Positions 46,140-58,092 of a stretch of 64,000 nt of DNA are shown piece after piece (the first letter of the stretch is position 1; every line of letters begins with the position of its first letter). The position numbers and the translations under genes were made by a program. The notes under the pieces are model-generated. The model worked only from the letters and a program-made list of their open reading frames with translations. It made no database searches and was not told where the DNA came from. The DNA is taken from positions 18,767,201-18,831,200 of the forward strand of contig OW799237.1 in NCBI GenBank assembly GCA_941918925.1. The letters run 5' to 3'. The DNA is from Phyto melanocephala (taxonomy: Eukaryota > Arthropoda > Insecta > Diptera > Rhinophoridae).

Positions 46140-47669
46140 TAGATGATGTTTTCTGTAAAGGCTAACTCGTATATCAGGGATGGAAAGTTCTTATGATATG
46201 TTTAATTTATTATAAGAAGGATACATATTTGTAAAACACATTATGTATTGGGCAAAAGCAAGAAATATACATAAATTTGCTGTATTTTTTATCAAAAAAG
46301 CGGGACTGGTAATTTCACCCATATTAATTTGCCTTGGGTTTAATTAAACGCGCCGTAACCATAAAAAAGCTGTTCAGACAAAACATATGGGCAACATTGT
46401 ATTTGAGTATAGGTGACTCGCCATAACGCTGTAGCCATAACCGTAGATACCAATTTGATTTTAGTTTTTCGCCGAAACTATAAACAGCTGTTTACTTTAT
46501 AGACCTATTTTTTTATAAATACACACATATGAAAACATAAACAGCTGTTTAGCACTAAAATGTGAATCATATATATAAATGGTTGTGGGCAAAACAAAAA
46601 AATCACTATTTGTTTCAGATTGGAAATTTATAATGAACTACATGGAATTTAATTTATAATTCACTAAAAAGTTTATACATATTTATTCTATCATTAAATA
46701 ATTATTAAGAATTCTCTCACTTACAAATTAAATTATTTAATTTCAATTGTATTTATAAATATTTAAAAACCACAAATTCATTAACATATCACGTTTATTG
46801 TATTAAGTTTTCAGTATAAATCTGCTTGGTATATAATACAATAATAAAATAAACAAACAAAAAATATTTATAGAGTAATTTTAACAAAAACCCCAATAAC
46901 AATTTATTAACATTAAAACAAACTTGATTATGGTAGTGATGCTCAAACTATGACGAATTAAATAAAAATTGATTAAGATAGTGTTGGTGAGACTATGCTT
47001 ATGATGTATTTATAACAAAAAATATAGATATGATTGTATGTATGTATATTAAATAACATTTAAATCTTATTTGTATTTTTAGTCATTTAAATAAAGATAA
47101 ATTTTAGTTTTTGTGGTATTTTGTCAAGTTTAAACACAAATTCATATCGATGCTTAAATTTACAACCATTTTATATTCATACACACAAATAGTATTTTTA
47201 TTGGATATGTATTTCTTGTCTTATCAATATCTTGATTGAATAGTATTGTATTCAATGTATCAATAACGTATGAAATTTTATTTGTCATCGCATTTGTCGC
47301 ACATGTTTGTAAGAGTTAAATTCTAGTCTGTGATGCGAAACCATGATTTTACAACGTATTTAGTTTTAGGCGACAGAACTAAGAAATAATGCTATCATTT
47401 AAAGTGTTAAAGAATTTTTATTTTTTTTACTAAATCTTAAATTTAATAAAAATTTTTAAAAGCTGAAAAATTAGCAAATAAAATAAAAATTTGTATACGA
47501 TATGGTTAAAAACAATAGTTAAAAACAACAGCCACATAAACAACCCTGAACGCATTACTTTTTTTTCTTCTTCTCCTAATTAATAAATTGCGATACACCC
47601 TTCTTATATTATCAATATACAGATATATAGAAAAATATTAAAAAACTTCAACTCTCAAATATTGATCAA
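46140..47669. other. AT-rich spacer, no gene seen
   Basis: AAACAGCTGTTT words recur near 46368, 46487 and 46540, and a TATG run lies near 47035. No coding signal was found. Confidence 0.5.
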
Positions 47670-47853
47670 TCTATATATATAATAATCAATGCCACTTTTC
47701 GTTGCAATTATATATGTAACTCAAGAACGGGCTCACCTATCCGAACCAAATGTTTAGGTTTTGTTTAGACTATTTAGTTTATGTAAAATCGGTAACTCAG
47801 TATCTTCAGGTTTTATAAAGATATCACAAAAATTCAGAAATTACCAAAGAGCA

Positions 47854-48739
47854 AAGATGAATTGTCCCTGAGCCTACAGGATTATTGTAGCACGATACAG
47901 GCCGAATTAATGGCTATTAAGACAGCCGCGGAACAGATTCAGTATAATGGAATATCTGGCAGGGATATTTATATATTTACTGACAGCAAGGCGGCTATTA
48001 GGTCCCTTGAGAGTGTGTACAGCACATCGAAAATTGCCCAGGAATGCCGGGTGTCTCTTGAGGAGATAGCGAGACATTCGACGGTTACCCAAGTGTGGGT
48101 TCCAGGACATGGGGATATTGATGGTAATAGCAGACCTGATGCACTTGCAAAAGCCGGTACCGCCTTAGATTCAGTTGAATCCAGTTGTGCTTTGGGTATT
48201 CCCTTATCGAAGGGTAAGCAGCTAATCTCGCATCGATTCTATTTGGATGTCAAGGAAAGATGGGTGAGAGAATTCACTTGTTTGGAAACCAGAAAAATCT
48301 GGCCTGATATGGATGTGCATAGGACGTTATATGCAGTGGATATGCCCCGAATCCAACTTAGGAATCTCATAGCGGTCATTACCGGACACTGGCCTATAGG
48401 TACACATGCGAAAAGGCTGAATATCCCTTACAACGACTTCTGCAGAAGTTGCGATAACGAGGAAGAGGAGGAGACGTCTGAACATCTTCTCTGTAATTGT
48501 CCTGCATTCGGGGACCTGACACACCAGATTCTATGTCAGCGAATACTTGTAAGTAAAAATTGTCTTTCCGCAGTTGATCTAGGAAAGATCCACACCTTTG
48601 TAAACAGGACAGGATGGCTGAGGAACGACGGCCAGAGGACATAGACGAACTGGCGTTGGTGCCTACGGTATCACAACGGGACCCTCGGAGGACCCAAGTG
48701 AGCTATGCCTTCGGGCGGCTGCCGGATCTAACCTAACCT
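47854..48739 (+). mobile_element. 5'-truncated LINE with target-site duplication
   Basis: AAAGAGCA stands on both sides (47846-47853 and 48740-48747), fitting target-primed insertion. The insert begins in mid-protein, contains the RNase H end of the polyprotein, a short 3' untranslated part (48645-48725) and a tail of TAACCTAACCT. The flanking sequence belongs to the Helitron, so the LINE is the younger insertion. Confidence 0.88.
47862..48644 (+). pseudogene. LINE polyprotein C-terminus: RNase H plus zinc-finger-like region
   Basis: About 260 codons stay open. RNase H would remove the RNA strand during reverse transcription of the element. The domain lacks its first strand and first catalytic Asp because the insertion is truncated. 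Visible are the Glu in IQAELMAIKTAAE, the Asp in IYIFTDSKAAIRSL, and the last block VWVPGHGDIDGN with PDALAKAGT. After this comes ITGHWPIGTHAKRL, then a Cys/His-rich stretch, DFCRSC...EEEEETSEHLLC, and NRTGWLRNDGQ before the stop. This architecture fits Jockey/I/LOA-type LINEs. The frame enters straight from the truncation point, so no genuine start exists. The open frame points to a recent insertion. Confidence 0.9.
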
Positions 48740-48747
48740 AAAGAGCA

Positions 48748-49720
48748 TGTTAAAAATAATTCGATAGGTGTCTGTTACTTTTTGGAAATTTTATGTTTTA
48801 AGGGGATAAAAACAGTAAAAACTGAATTTTAGAACATTTTTGAACAGCATTTATCTTTGAGAGGGATATCAGGAAAAAGTAAAAACGTAGCTTTACACTC
48901 CTTAAAACAATCTATAATGAATTTTTGTACTTATTTGAAATATCGGAATTTAGGGGAAAAAGGGCTAAAAATGGGAAAAATCGGTATTATTGGATCTTAG
49001 GACCTAATGCATGTAGCACAAAATATCAAAAAGATTCTAGAAGGCTAATAGCACTTTTTTAAAATTTGTTGTTACAAAGTGATAAAATGGGTAAAAAAAT
49101 AATGTTGGTACTTTTTTTCAATTTCAGTTATCTGTAAAAAGGATGAGGGGAACAAAAATATTTAAACGACATTTTTCTTCCCCTAAAATGCTTTTAAATG
49201 CAGGTTTGAGTTCTTTGTTTAATATGGTGTTTTGGGCGGTGTAAAGGGATAAAAGCGGGTAAAAAAGGTTAAATCGGCAACTCAGTATCCCCGGACTAAA
49301 TAAAAATATCACAAAAGTTCAAAAAGGACCAAAAAAAAGGGGGAAAAAATAATTTTTGTACGTTTTTTTTAATTTCAGTTATCTATAAAATGGATGAGCG
49401 GATGAAAAATATTTAAACGGCACTTTTCTTCCCTAAAAAAGTCTCAAAAGTAATTTCGAATTGTTTTTGTTTAATTTGGTGTTTTTGAGGAGAAAAAGGT
49501 TAAAAACAGCTAAAATTGGTAATTCTGTATCTTGGGACCTAATGCATGTACCCCAAAGATTTAAAAGGATTCTAGAAGGCTAGTGAAAAACAATGGACAT
49601 TTGTAGGGTACTTTTTTGAAATTCGGTATTTCAGGGAGATAAAACGGATAAAGCAAGAATGGTTTTTAAAATTTCAGTTTTATAGTCGGCATTTGAATTG
49701 TTCCCTTACAAAAACTACAA
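48748..49720 (+). repeat. Tandem repeats of about 250 bp inside the Helitron region
   Basis: ATTTCAGTTATCT.TAAAA.GGATGAG recurs at 49121 and 49372, with a weaker start at about 49662. ACCTAATGCATGTA recurs at 49009 and 49541, and CTCAGTATC with TAAAAATATCACAAAA near 49279 also echoes 47790. The units are diverged and non-coding. Confidence 0.65.
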
Positions 49721-49729
49721 CAGTCTTGA

Positions 49730-50283
49730 TCTATAAAAGTCAACGCCACTTTTCGTTGTAATTTTAAGAACGGGCTCACCTTTGGAAATATAAATCCACC
49801 AATACTGTGTAATGCCACCAGATGGGCAGTGAAAAAGTTATTACCAAATTTGATTAAAGTTACGATCTAAACTGGTAAATCAAAAGGAAAAGTTTGTTTG
49901 ATACCACGTATCCTTATGATTCCAACTGATATGCCATTTGAGTTCAAACGATTACAATATCCTGTGCGTGTATCATTTGCGATGTCCATCAACAAGGCCC
50001 ACAACCTAACACTTTACTTTTAAGGTGTGAATTTGGAGGAATCATGTTTTTCACATGGCCAACTTTATGTTGCCTGTTCCAGAGTCGGTTCCCCCAGCCG
50101 TTTATTTATTCATGTCCACAATAGAAAAACAAAAAATATTGTTTATCCAAATGTTCTAGATAAAGTTTAAAAACAGCTAGCAATTAATAAAATATTTTTT
50201 TTAATAAATGAATTTGATGTTCCAATTATTTTTTTTTTTATTATTTCACTTGATACGTAGCAAAAAATGTACCGGGCGGCTAG
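49730..50283 (+). mobile_element. Helitron with helicase remnant
   Basis: A 554-bp unit runs from TCTATAAAAGTCAACGCCAC (after an A) to CTAG (before a T). It retains the last part of the autonomous element's helicase gene, so it is a deletion derivative rather than an unrelated non-coding family. Confidence 0.7.
49808..50170 (+). pseudogene. Helitron Rep/helicase C-terminal fragment
   Basis: One frame of 120 codons carries the end of the Pif1-like helicase of an autonomous Helitron, which would unwind DNA during rolling-circle transposition. Blocks in order are CNATRWAVKKLLPNLIKVTI, a TAA, then LIPRIPMIPTDMPFEFKRLQ and YPVRVSFAMSINKA. A second TAA follows, then GVNLEESCFSHGQLYVACSR with VGSPSRLF, the last conserved helicase motif. 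The usual GQT after INKA is damaged. The natural stop is at 50168. The Rep domain and the ATP-binding motifs are absent, so it is inactive. Confidence 0.88.
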
Positions 50284-50506
50284 TAAGTAATAAAAGTTGT
50301 TTAAATAAAGCTTAAAATTACATAAAAAAGTTAAAACTTAAAACCCATTCTGAAACTGTGTATACATACTTTTTGAAGCAATTTTTATTGAAAAAAAACT
50401 AATTAAAAATATTTTATTAACAGTATATGAACTAAAGTTTAAAAACTTTTTTAAATTCTTCATATTATTGCAGATAGTATTAAAGAAATCACTAATTCCA
50501 ACTACT

Positions 50507-51102
50507 GTATTTTTATTCTCACCACGAAAACATGGTGTAGGGTATATTTATTTTGTCATTCCGTTTACATCAAACACCAAATACATGTTTAAAGCCCAAC
50601 AAGTTTATATGTATTTTCTGAACTCTGAGGGAAAATTACGGCATTCGAACGAAATTATAAAATTTTTATTAAAATCATTAAACCAAAAGCACAACCAACT
50701 CGTTGTTATAAGTAAAATTTTGATGGTGATCGAATGGCGTAATTTGGACCCTGGTATTCCTCTGTAAGCTTATTGAAGGAACAATAGATTTTTTAACCAA
50801 AAAAAAAGGTTACAACTCGGCTTTTTAGAATCTCTATACTAAAAGCACAAACTTTTTCGTTTGAGTAAAATTTTCATCGTGATCAAATGCCGTCATTTGG
50901 CTCCTGATTTATTTAGGACCGAACATAATATGATGAAAGTCCAATGATTAAATCTCGTTATTGTGGCAATATTACCACAATATTTTAAATCAAATTTTAT
51001 ACGAATTTCTATAAGATGATACACTCACTTTTGCAACATATAAAAATTACTTAACATTGGTGGTGGGTAAACAAAATTCGAATATAGCGATCTTTCTTGT
51101 TT
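50507..51102 (+). mobile_element. Short, diverged relative of the 2.7-kb Helentron
   Basis: The start (CTCACCACGAAAACATGGTGTAGGGTATAT...TTTTGTCATTCCGTTT) and the end (CATTGGTGGTGGGTA...AATTCGAATATAGCGATCTTTCTTGTTT) correspond to the termini at 1338 and 4070. The 3' hairpin has lost one arm. The interior is about 500 bp and lacks both the mariner and the microsatellite. A 99-codon frame (50468-50767) overlaps it without a known motif. Confidence 0.65.
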
Positions 51103-51691
51103 AAAATATAAATTGCTAATTGAAATTGCAGTTGTTTTTTGCTGATACCATTTGTATTCTTCTTGATAAAAATAGAATATTTCTACTCATGACAGAAAAC
51201 AACAATAACAATTCGGAATATGTTGCAGGAAACGTGATACACAATGATAATGAAAAACATACTTTAACAATAAATGAAACACAGACAATTGTTTAATATA
51301 AAATAATGATAATTGAAATACATTTAAATACTTAATTAAAACAATAATTCGAAGCATTGAGTATATGGATCATTATTTTGAAGAAATGATATTTGTGTTA
51401 AAGTTGTGTGCAGTGAACTGATTTGTTTTTAAAAATTTTTAATAAAAATAGATTTATTTTTAATACATTTGATAAGAAGTACTTACCATGTGTCAATTTG
51501 TCTTAAATATATTTTTTTAATTTAAATATAATTTTATATTGATCTAATGATGATAAACTTGTTGCAAAGGTTGTCTACTTAAAGTTATGTTAAAAATATA
51601 TGTATGTATGTATGTACCTATTAAAAGCTAGATAATAACGTTTTTAACATATTTTTATTGAATAATTGTATTTTAAAGTAATCACTTTTAC
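51103..51691. other. AT-rich spacer, no gene seen
   Basis: Contains a TATG run near 51600 and, just below the RpL28 copy, an AATAAA on the minus strand near 51660 that could serve as its polyadenylation signal. Confidence 0.5.
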
Positions 51692-51979
51692 TTATTCTGG
51701 TTTTTTGCCCTTCTTGATTTGTGGAGCCTTTTGAGAGCGCGTCACAGCAGAAGCACGACGCAAAGCAGCCTGAGTTAAGTCCTTGCGATATTTGTTATCA
51801 GTCAACAAATTCCTTAATTTCTTCAAAGACCTTCTGGGACCAGCCTTCATTGTTACTTTAACATTGGTCAAATTGTTAGACTCAGTGGAGAATGGCTTCT
51901 TAATATCACGCTGCTGCAACAAAAAAGCGTTGTTGTTACGAATTATCAACCAGTTAAGATGCGACGAAGTATTGGCCAT
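51692..51979 (-). pseudogene. RpL28: Shortened copy of ribosomal protein L28 (eL28)
   Basis: A 95-codon frame beginning [20 protein letters not shown] and ending [14 protein letters not shown]. Both ends match fly RpL28, a protein of the large ribosomal subunit that is about 140 residues long. The central 40-50 residues are missing: NNLTN passes straight to [15 protein letters not shown]. The join keeps the frame and no stop is present, so a short protein could still be made. No intron is visible. This fits a retrocopy of a transcript lacking a middle exon, or a retrocopy with a later deletion. There is no obvious poly(A) tail or target duplication. An in-frame Met lies further upstream (52105), but the conserved MANTSS start is preferred. 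It is unlikely to replace the normal gene. Confidence 0.75.
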
Positions 51980-52147
51980 CTTAAATCTTTTATCGGGAAA
52001 TTCAATAACAGAAAAAATGACTACTATACATATATCGTCGGCCTTACTAAGAAGTGTTTTAGTAATGACTTGATTTATAATGAGATTTATAAATATAGTA
52101 ACCATAAAACTCCTTACTGCAAAATTTGTTAGAAGCCGTAAAAATAA

Positions 52148-52197
52148 CTTTTTATACTCTTCACTCGACAGTGTAAAAGGTTACATGTATATTTTTT

Positions 52198-52232
<35 letters not shown>

Positions 52233-52675
52233 GTCTGTCTGTCTGTCTGTCTATCTGTCTGTCGGTCTGTCTGTCCACCTATCCGTGTGTTGGTTGAAAT
52301 CAACTTTTAGAAGCAACCACAAGTTTCTCAGACCTGTGTATGGTATCAATCTTTTGGAAATATCCGAAAATTATTCGCTTTTGAAATTAAGTAAAATCAC
52401 CTTATACATAACTTTCTAAGATATGAGCAAAAAAACACGATTGCCTCTTTTTCCCATATTTTTACCACCATATTTTTTCAGCCATAGAATTATTTTTTAG
52501 TTACCATTGCTACTATTTCGATCACTTTTGGTAAAAAGTGTCTGTCCGTTAACATCTATATTTTATATAACGGCATTTTATAATAACGCCATAGAATGTG
52601 TGTCAACTTAAAATGCAATTAAACCATAGAACAAACTTGTTGACACCTATATATGTATCTCTGTCATGGGTATAA
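52148..52675 (+). mobile_element. DINE-1-like Helentron derivative, 3' end degraded
   Basis: Starts with TTTTATACTCTTCACTCGACAGTGTAAAAGG, followed by a long TCTG microsatellite (52197-52275), GTGTTGGTTGAAATCAACTTTTAGA, and the ATATGAGCAAAAAA block of the family. The 3' hairpin was not found; the limit near 52675 (CATGGGTATAAG) is tentative. Confidence 0.7.
52197..52275 (+). repeat. (TCTG)n microsatellite within a DINE element
   Basis: About 19 units of TCTG with occasional TCTA and TCGG. This is the expanded form of the GTCY tract normal for this element family. Confidence 0.95.
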
Positions 52676-52689
52676 GAAAAAATTATGTT

Positions 52690-52820
52690 TTATGTATTCG
52701 ACCGGTTAACCGGTTTTTTTTAAATTTCTAAAAAGCAACCGGTTTTTTTTTTAACTATAAAATTCAAGCTATTTGAAAACCGGTTTCTTAAAAATGTCGA
52801 ATAATCGATCACCCTAGTAA
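52690..52820. repeat. Cluster of AACCGGTTTTTTT motifs
   Basis: CGACCGGTTAACCGG (a near palindrome), GCAACCGGTTTTTTT and GAAAACCGGTTTCTTA lie within 100 bases, followed by ATGTCGAATAATCGATCACCCTAG. It could be a short MITE (note CGATTATTCGA-type words at one end) or a cluster of protein-binding sites. No terminal repeats are certain. Confidence 0.4.
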
Positions 52821-55328
52821 GAATGCTGTTTAAATTTTTTTTCGTTTTTTTGTATGTGTTCTATTTTACTCTATGATTTTGCTATAATTTATTATTTCTT
52901 TATTTCATTTTCATTTATGGTTTTAATATTCTACTCTATTGGAAAACACTAACAAGGCTGCACATAATATTTAGAACATTTAACGCAGCTCGTATATATT
53001 TATATAAATATTTTTACAATCAAAATATGTATTTATTGTTCTTCAGTTGTACTTTTTCTTTTTAAGCGAACTTATAAAAAACTGTTTATGAATTCGAACC
53101 TATGTATCTCTACCAAATAAATGTACTAAATATAACGTACACATACATACAAAAATTAACATATGGGGAATTTTATTAATAATAAATAAACTAATTTTAA
53201 AAAATGCGAAATAATTAAAATATTCGAAAGTTAGTAAGCAGATAGTCTATGTTGTTTGTCGTTTTAGCAGATGTGTTTTCCGAGAAATACTAAGCAATAT
53301 TAAACCACTTTTTTTATTAATCTGCTTATTAGCGCAGAGCCACTAGTTGAGAGTATAATTTCTCTACGGCTAAAAACGGTTAAAATTACATCTAAAATAA
53401 GTTTTTTAAAAATTCCTAAAAAAAACAAAAAATGGAAAAACAACTTATTTTTGGTCTATAGTTATTTAATTTAAATTTATTTATTATATATGTTAAATTT
53501 TTTTTGGAAACTTTAAAAAAATATATATACAGAGTGATGCAGATTAAGCAGATTATTTAAATTCTTTATAACTGTTTTAATTATGATTTTTGCTCTGTGT
53601 TTTTTTTAAACATTCGTGCAGCATCTTATTTCAAACGACAAGTTGATTTTTTGTTACGTTTAATTTTTGGTAACAAAAAAAAAATATGTATATACAAATT
53701 TTCAGAAATTTCCAATAATTTTACAAATAAATATTTGTTAATTTTTTAAATAAAAACCCCTATGAATTATTTTATATAAAAACCAAGTTGATCAAATGAA
53801 CTAAATTATTATACATCTTTAATTTAAATGTTCACTTTTAAATATGAAACCCTTCATATTTAAATAAAATTTGCGCTTCTAATATGATATTTTTTTTAAT
53901 GTTGCTATTTGAACCAGCTTGTTGATAATGATGACAATAATACCGATAACAATGAAACAATGAAGTTGTTAAAGATAATAATGGTACTTAACTATATGTT
54001 GTATTGCACCTGTTGCAAGGTAGATTCAGACACAAAAATTATTTTTTAATTTATGTATTTTGTTCTTTTCCTTACAACATGTTGTAAGTGCTATTGTCAA
54101 CAATGAATGCAGCTTGTACGAATGTAATACACTTTTCTTAAAGCAATAACATTTTTTATTTCCTCATGTAACGTAATTGCCTTAAAGTAAACTTGAGCTT
54201 GAAACTTTGTTTAGCGTGGGTGGATGGATGGCTATGGCGTCAGCAACAGCAGCAGTTAAATGTCGTGACATAAATAGTTTGTTTCATTACCACACCAATT
54301 TATGATGGCATGTTATTTTCCTTTTTTTTTGCTTTTATTTTTGATATTAAGTACCTGATACTTGTTTTATTAAGTGCTGACTTTAATCCTTGATGTAATT
54401 GACATTTAGCTTGCATCATTACGTACGCTATTAATAACTAAGGGTGTAATAGAACAATTTGTTATTAAACAATACACATTTTTAAAAGTTATGTTCAAGG
54501 TTAAACATGGTTTTTCAAGAAATGTTATATGAACAAATAGTTAAAGTTTTAAATTTTGTATGTAAACTATTAGAGAAATATTAATCGAATTTTATAAAAG
54601 TTAATTTGAAAGTGAAGGTTCAGTAACAATTAAATTGGTTAGGTCTAGCCCATTTAGAACGTTTCTGAGGTGCAAAACAAGTTTTGCTATTTTAATATTT
54701 TTCTTTTTAAACATTTAAATCTGTACATTCCTCTCTCAACTATTGTAATTACAACTGTTATACTCACAGTTTGCTAAAGTTTGAATTAGTTGTTGGATCG
54801 AAAATTTTTAACTGTTAGCGTTGATTTGTCAGTCGACTTTTCTAACAAAGTGTTATGTTTATATCTTATTGACTTGCAGTAGGCGTTGCAACAATTTAGT
54901 GTAATAAATATTTATGTTTTAAACAAATATCATTTATTTATTATTTAGGATGGAAACAAGTTTTAAAGCAAATTGTTTTTTGGATTTATAATGGTCAATT
55001 ATAAGCTTTTTTTATGTTTAGTAAATACATGTGAAATAACAATTTTAATTTGCTTTTCTAGCCATTTTGATTAACAGTGATAGTGGTCACATTCACGATT
55101 ACGCATGTCAAACAAATATTTTTTTTATTAAAAACCAAAAAAAAAGATTTTTTAAATTAAATATTTCAGTTAAGCATTTTTCTAAACAGATAAATAAAAT
55201 GCAATACAATTAGGTACGACATAAACCTTTTTTTATGGGAAGTAAATATATTTTTTATTTATAGAAGTTATGTATACTTCCTTATTTAATTGAAATTTTT
55301 TTTGGTCAATTTTATTTCAATATTAAAT
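52821..55328. other. AT-rich spacer, no gene seen
   Basis: Nothing beyond low-complexity sequence and a short CAGCAACAGCAGCAG run near 54240 was recognised. Confidence 0.5.
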
Positions 55329-55881
55329 AAAACAAGTAAGAGTACTATATTCATGCCATGCCGAATCTTATATACCCTTCACAGCGTGTAGTTATGCAGT
55401 AATAATTGTTTGCACACATACATACATATGTTTCATATACATATATGTTTCATTACCTTTATCCGCTTAAAATTATCACATTGTAAAATTATAAACGAAA
55501 AAAAAATAAATAAAATAATTCAATAAAAAAAATTAAAAGAATAAAAAAATATTCAAAAAATGTCAAAAAAAAACACGAGGTGGTCCAGGTTTTTTCATAA
55601 TATCTCAGTTGTTAATAAAGCGATTTTTCTGACTTTTAATACCGATCTGTTCCTGAATATTTCTAATATTTTGGTACCTTACACGGGTCTTGAAAATGTC
55701 TAGGTGCTTCAAAAAGTTGATTTCAACATACACACGGGCAGACGGACAGTGCTTAATTAACTCCCCTATTCAAAAGATTTCAGAAAATATATACTTTATG
55801 GGGTCGGAAATGAAAATTTTAGAAATTTCACACGAAATGACAAGCCTACCTACCCTTACACTCACTGTTAAGGGTATAAAA
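55329..55881 (-). mobile_element. DINE-1-like Helentron derivative
   Basis: The low-coordinate end has AAAACAAGTAAGAGTACTATATTCATGCCATGCCGAAT (3' hairpin imperfect). The high-coordinate end is CTTACACTCACTGTTAAGGGTATAA. The microsatellite is short (GGCAGACGGACAG, near 55738). The A-rich core is present, but CAGCTGGGATTC is missing. Confidence 0.8.
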
Positions 55882-55931
55882 ATTTAAATTTTTAAATGGA
55901 AATTATTTATAAATCAATAATTTAAAAAAAT

Positions 55932-55933
55932 GT

Positions 55934-55966
<33 letters not shown>
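55932..55966. repeat. (TA)n microsatellite
   Basis: About 16 TA units in an uninterrupted run. Confidence 0.95.
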
Positions 55967-55968
<2 letters not shown>

Positions 55969-57473
55969 TAAAAAAAATTTTGTATTAAAACGTGTAAGTA
56001 AATTTTCTAAATTAATTGAAAATGTTTAATTATTTATTAATAAAAAAAAATTAAGAATTAATATTTACAAAAAATTTTTGAACAAAAAATATTTGTAATT
56101 AAATATTAAATATATAAATTATTTACTAAAGATTATTGATAATTTTTTAACATTTTTAATTAATTTTTTCAATTATTTGTTTTTATAAATTATCATAAAT
56201 AAACTTATTTATATTAAAATTTATTTATATTTATTTATTTTATATGTTCTAAATTTGCAAATTAATTTTTTCGTTAGTTGAAAATATTTTATATTTTATT
56301 AAGTGTGTGCAAAAAACTTTTTATAAATTCATATTTTTTATAAAATGTAATTGAAAAAATTTATATTAGTTTTCTAATAAAAAACATTTTTTATTTAAAT
56401 TTTTTATTAATATTATTAATTCAAATATTATTACAATTCAAAATTATAATAAATCTTGAAGACTAAAGCGCTAGCAACGTAGGCTATCGGCTTGTAAATT
56501 ATATACATACAAAGAGTTTTAACTTAAAATTATATATAATTTATTTATAGTTATATTTCATGTTGAATGTTTATACGTTTTAAAAATTTATTGATTAAAG
56601 TTATGTTTTGTTCAGATGGAGTGGTTAGTAAGTTTATAAAATTATCTGAATTACATACATTTAAACGGATATTACGAAGCGAAGAGCAGCCGGCTAAGAT
56701 GTGTCTTACAGTTAACGGTGCATTGTTGCAAAAGGTGCAGGTGGGAGTTTAATTTTAGAATTTTGGTAGTTTTTGTGACTTTTTTCACGAAAAACTTTAG
56801 ATTCGATAATGCTAAATCATTAGCGCGCACTAAACTAAACCTGTGCAATCATTTACGGGGATACCCCTTTTTATGAAAACGATTTGGATAACCGACAAAT
56901 TTGTTCACGTTATAAGACTGTGTTCACGCTACAGATTAGTCAGTGTAAAAAAATTATGTTCATCTTATCCGGTGTTCACGTAAGGCAGTGTTTTTTTTTT
57001 CCGCGAGTCTACTGTATATTCTTACTTTAGGGGAAATTTTTGATAAATCCTTTAAAAAAAACAATTTTTTTTCGTACAAGAGAAACAGTATACATATATT
57101 TATAGAACTCTTTTGTATATGATAAAATTATCAATACATTATTAGTTATTTAAAAAATAATTAAATTAATAATAATTTCGAATTCACCAAAAAAAAAAAC
57201 GTTTCTTCTTTTTTATTGTAATAATTGTAAATGTTAAAATAAATTTACTGTGTATGTTATTAACATAACATCCACTAAACTGTTACAAGAAAAAAGCTCA
57301 CAGTTATTTTATTTTATTAAATCCCATAACCTTTTTTTATACAATATTGTTATACTTATTGTTATAAAAAACTTTATGATAGTATAACACAACTATATAA
57401 CAGTTGAGTTAAAACAGAATGCTATCTTTGATAAAAAAAAAATTTATTTCATTGACAAAATTATTTTTGTAAT
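55967..57473. other. AT-rich spacer, no gene supported
   Basis: Holds the second GCGCTAGCAACGTAGGCTATCGG motif near 56468. A 61-codon plus-strand frame at 56567-56752 has no recognised family. The rest is extremely AT-rich. Confidence 0.45.
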
Positions 57474-58092
57474 TTTTATACCCGCCACCAAAAAAATGGT
57501 GGGGGTATATTCATTTTGTCATTCCGTTTGTAACACATCGAAATATCCATTTTAGACCCCATAAAGTATATATATTCTGAATCAGGGTTTGATTTGATGA
57601 CGATCTAGCTATGTCCGTCCGTCTGTCCGTCTGTTGAAAGCACGATAGAGGTCGCACCGAAAAAGCTAGGGGGCTCAAATTTTGCCAGAATCTTTCTTAT
57701 AGACAAGGTTTGTTTGGTATTGAAAATGGGCTAAATCGGAATATTAGGAAGAGAGTTATAGCTCGAAAAGCAAGAGTAGGTCGAAAAAACCGTGTCCTTC
57801 AAACATCGAATAAAATGGAATTGTGTCCAAACGCATTAACGTAGACTCATGAAACTTCGAATATATATTTCCTGAGTAAAAACAATATTTTTCCCCGAAA
57901 ATTATCTAAATCTATGCATTAGGAGAGGAGTTATCGATCAAAATGTACGAAAATTTATACCGCACAGTGTATTTTTCGGTATATTTAAAAACAAAAACGT
58001 CATAAAAGCAACAAAATTGGATGTACGACTCTGAAATTTTTCACACTTTGCTTATTGGTAAGACGCTTTTTTTGTGACGGAAAATCAATGTG

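Larger units (their letters stand above)
47670..50283 (+). mobile_element. Helitron region, interrupted by a LINE
   Basis: A Helitron 5' end (TCTATATATATAATAATC after an A at 47669) is followed by ATGCCACTTTTCGTTGCAATT and AACGGGCTCACC. A related 5' end recurs at 49730, and a single 3' end, GGCGG then CTAG before a T, lies at 50283. Between them are repeats of about 250 bp. The whole may be one long Helitron with internal repeats, or two overlapping copies. A LINE occupies 47854-48739. Confidence 0.65.

Noticed and set aside
47907..48642. Minus-strand open frames opposite the LINE RNase H frame
   Set aside because: They are complements of the real coding strand.
51980..52105. Upstream in-frame Met extending the RpL28 copy to 137 residues
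   Set aside because: The added residues are not part of RpL28 and the conserved MANTSS start is internal; the extension is most likely former 5' untranslated sequence.
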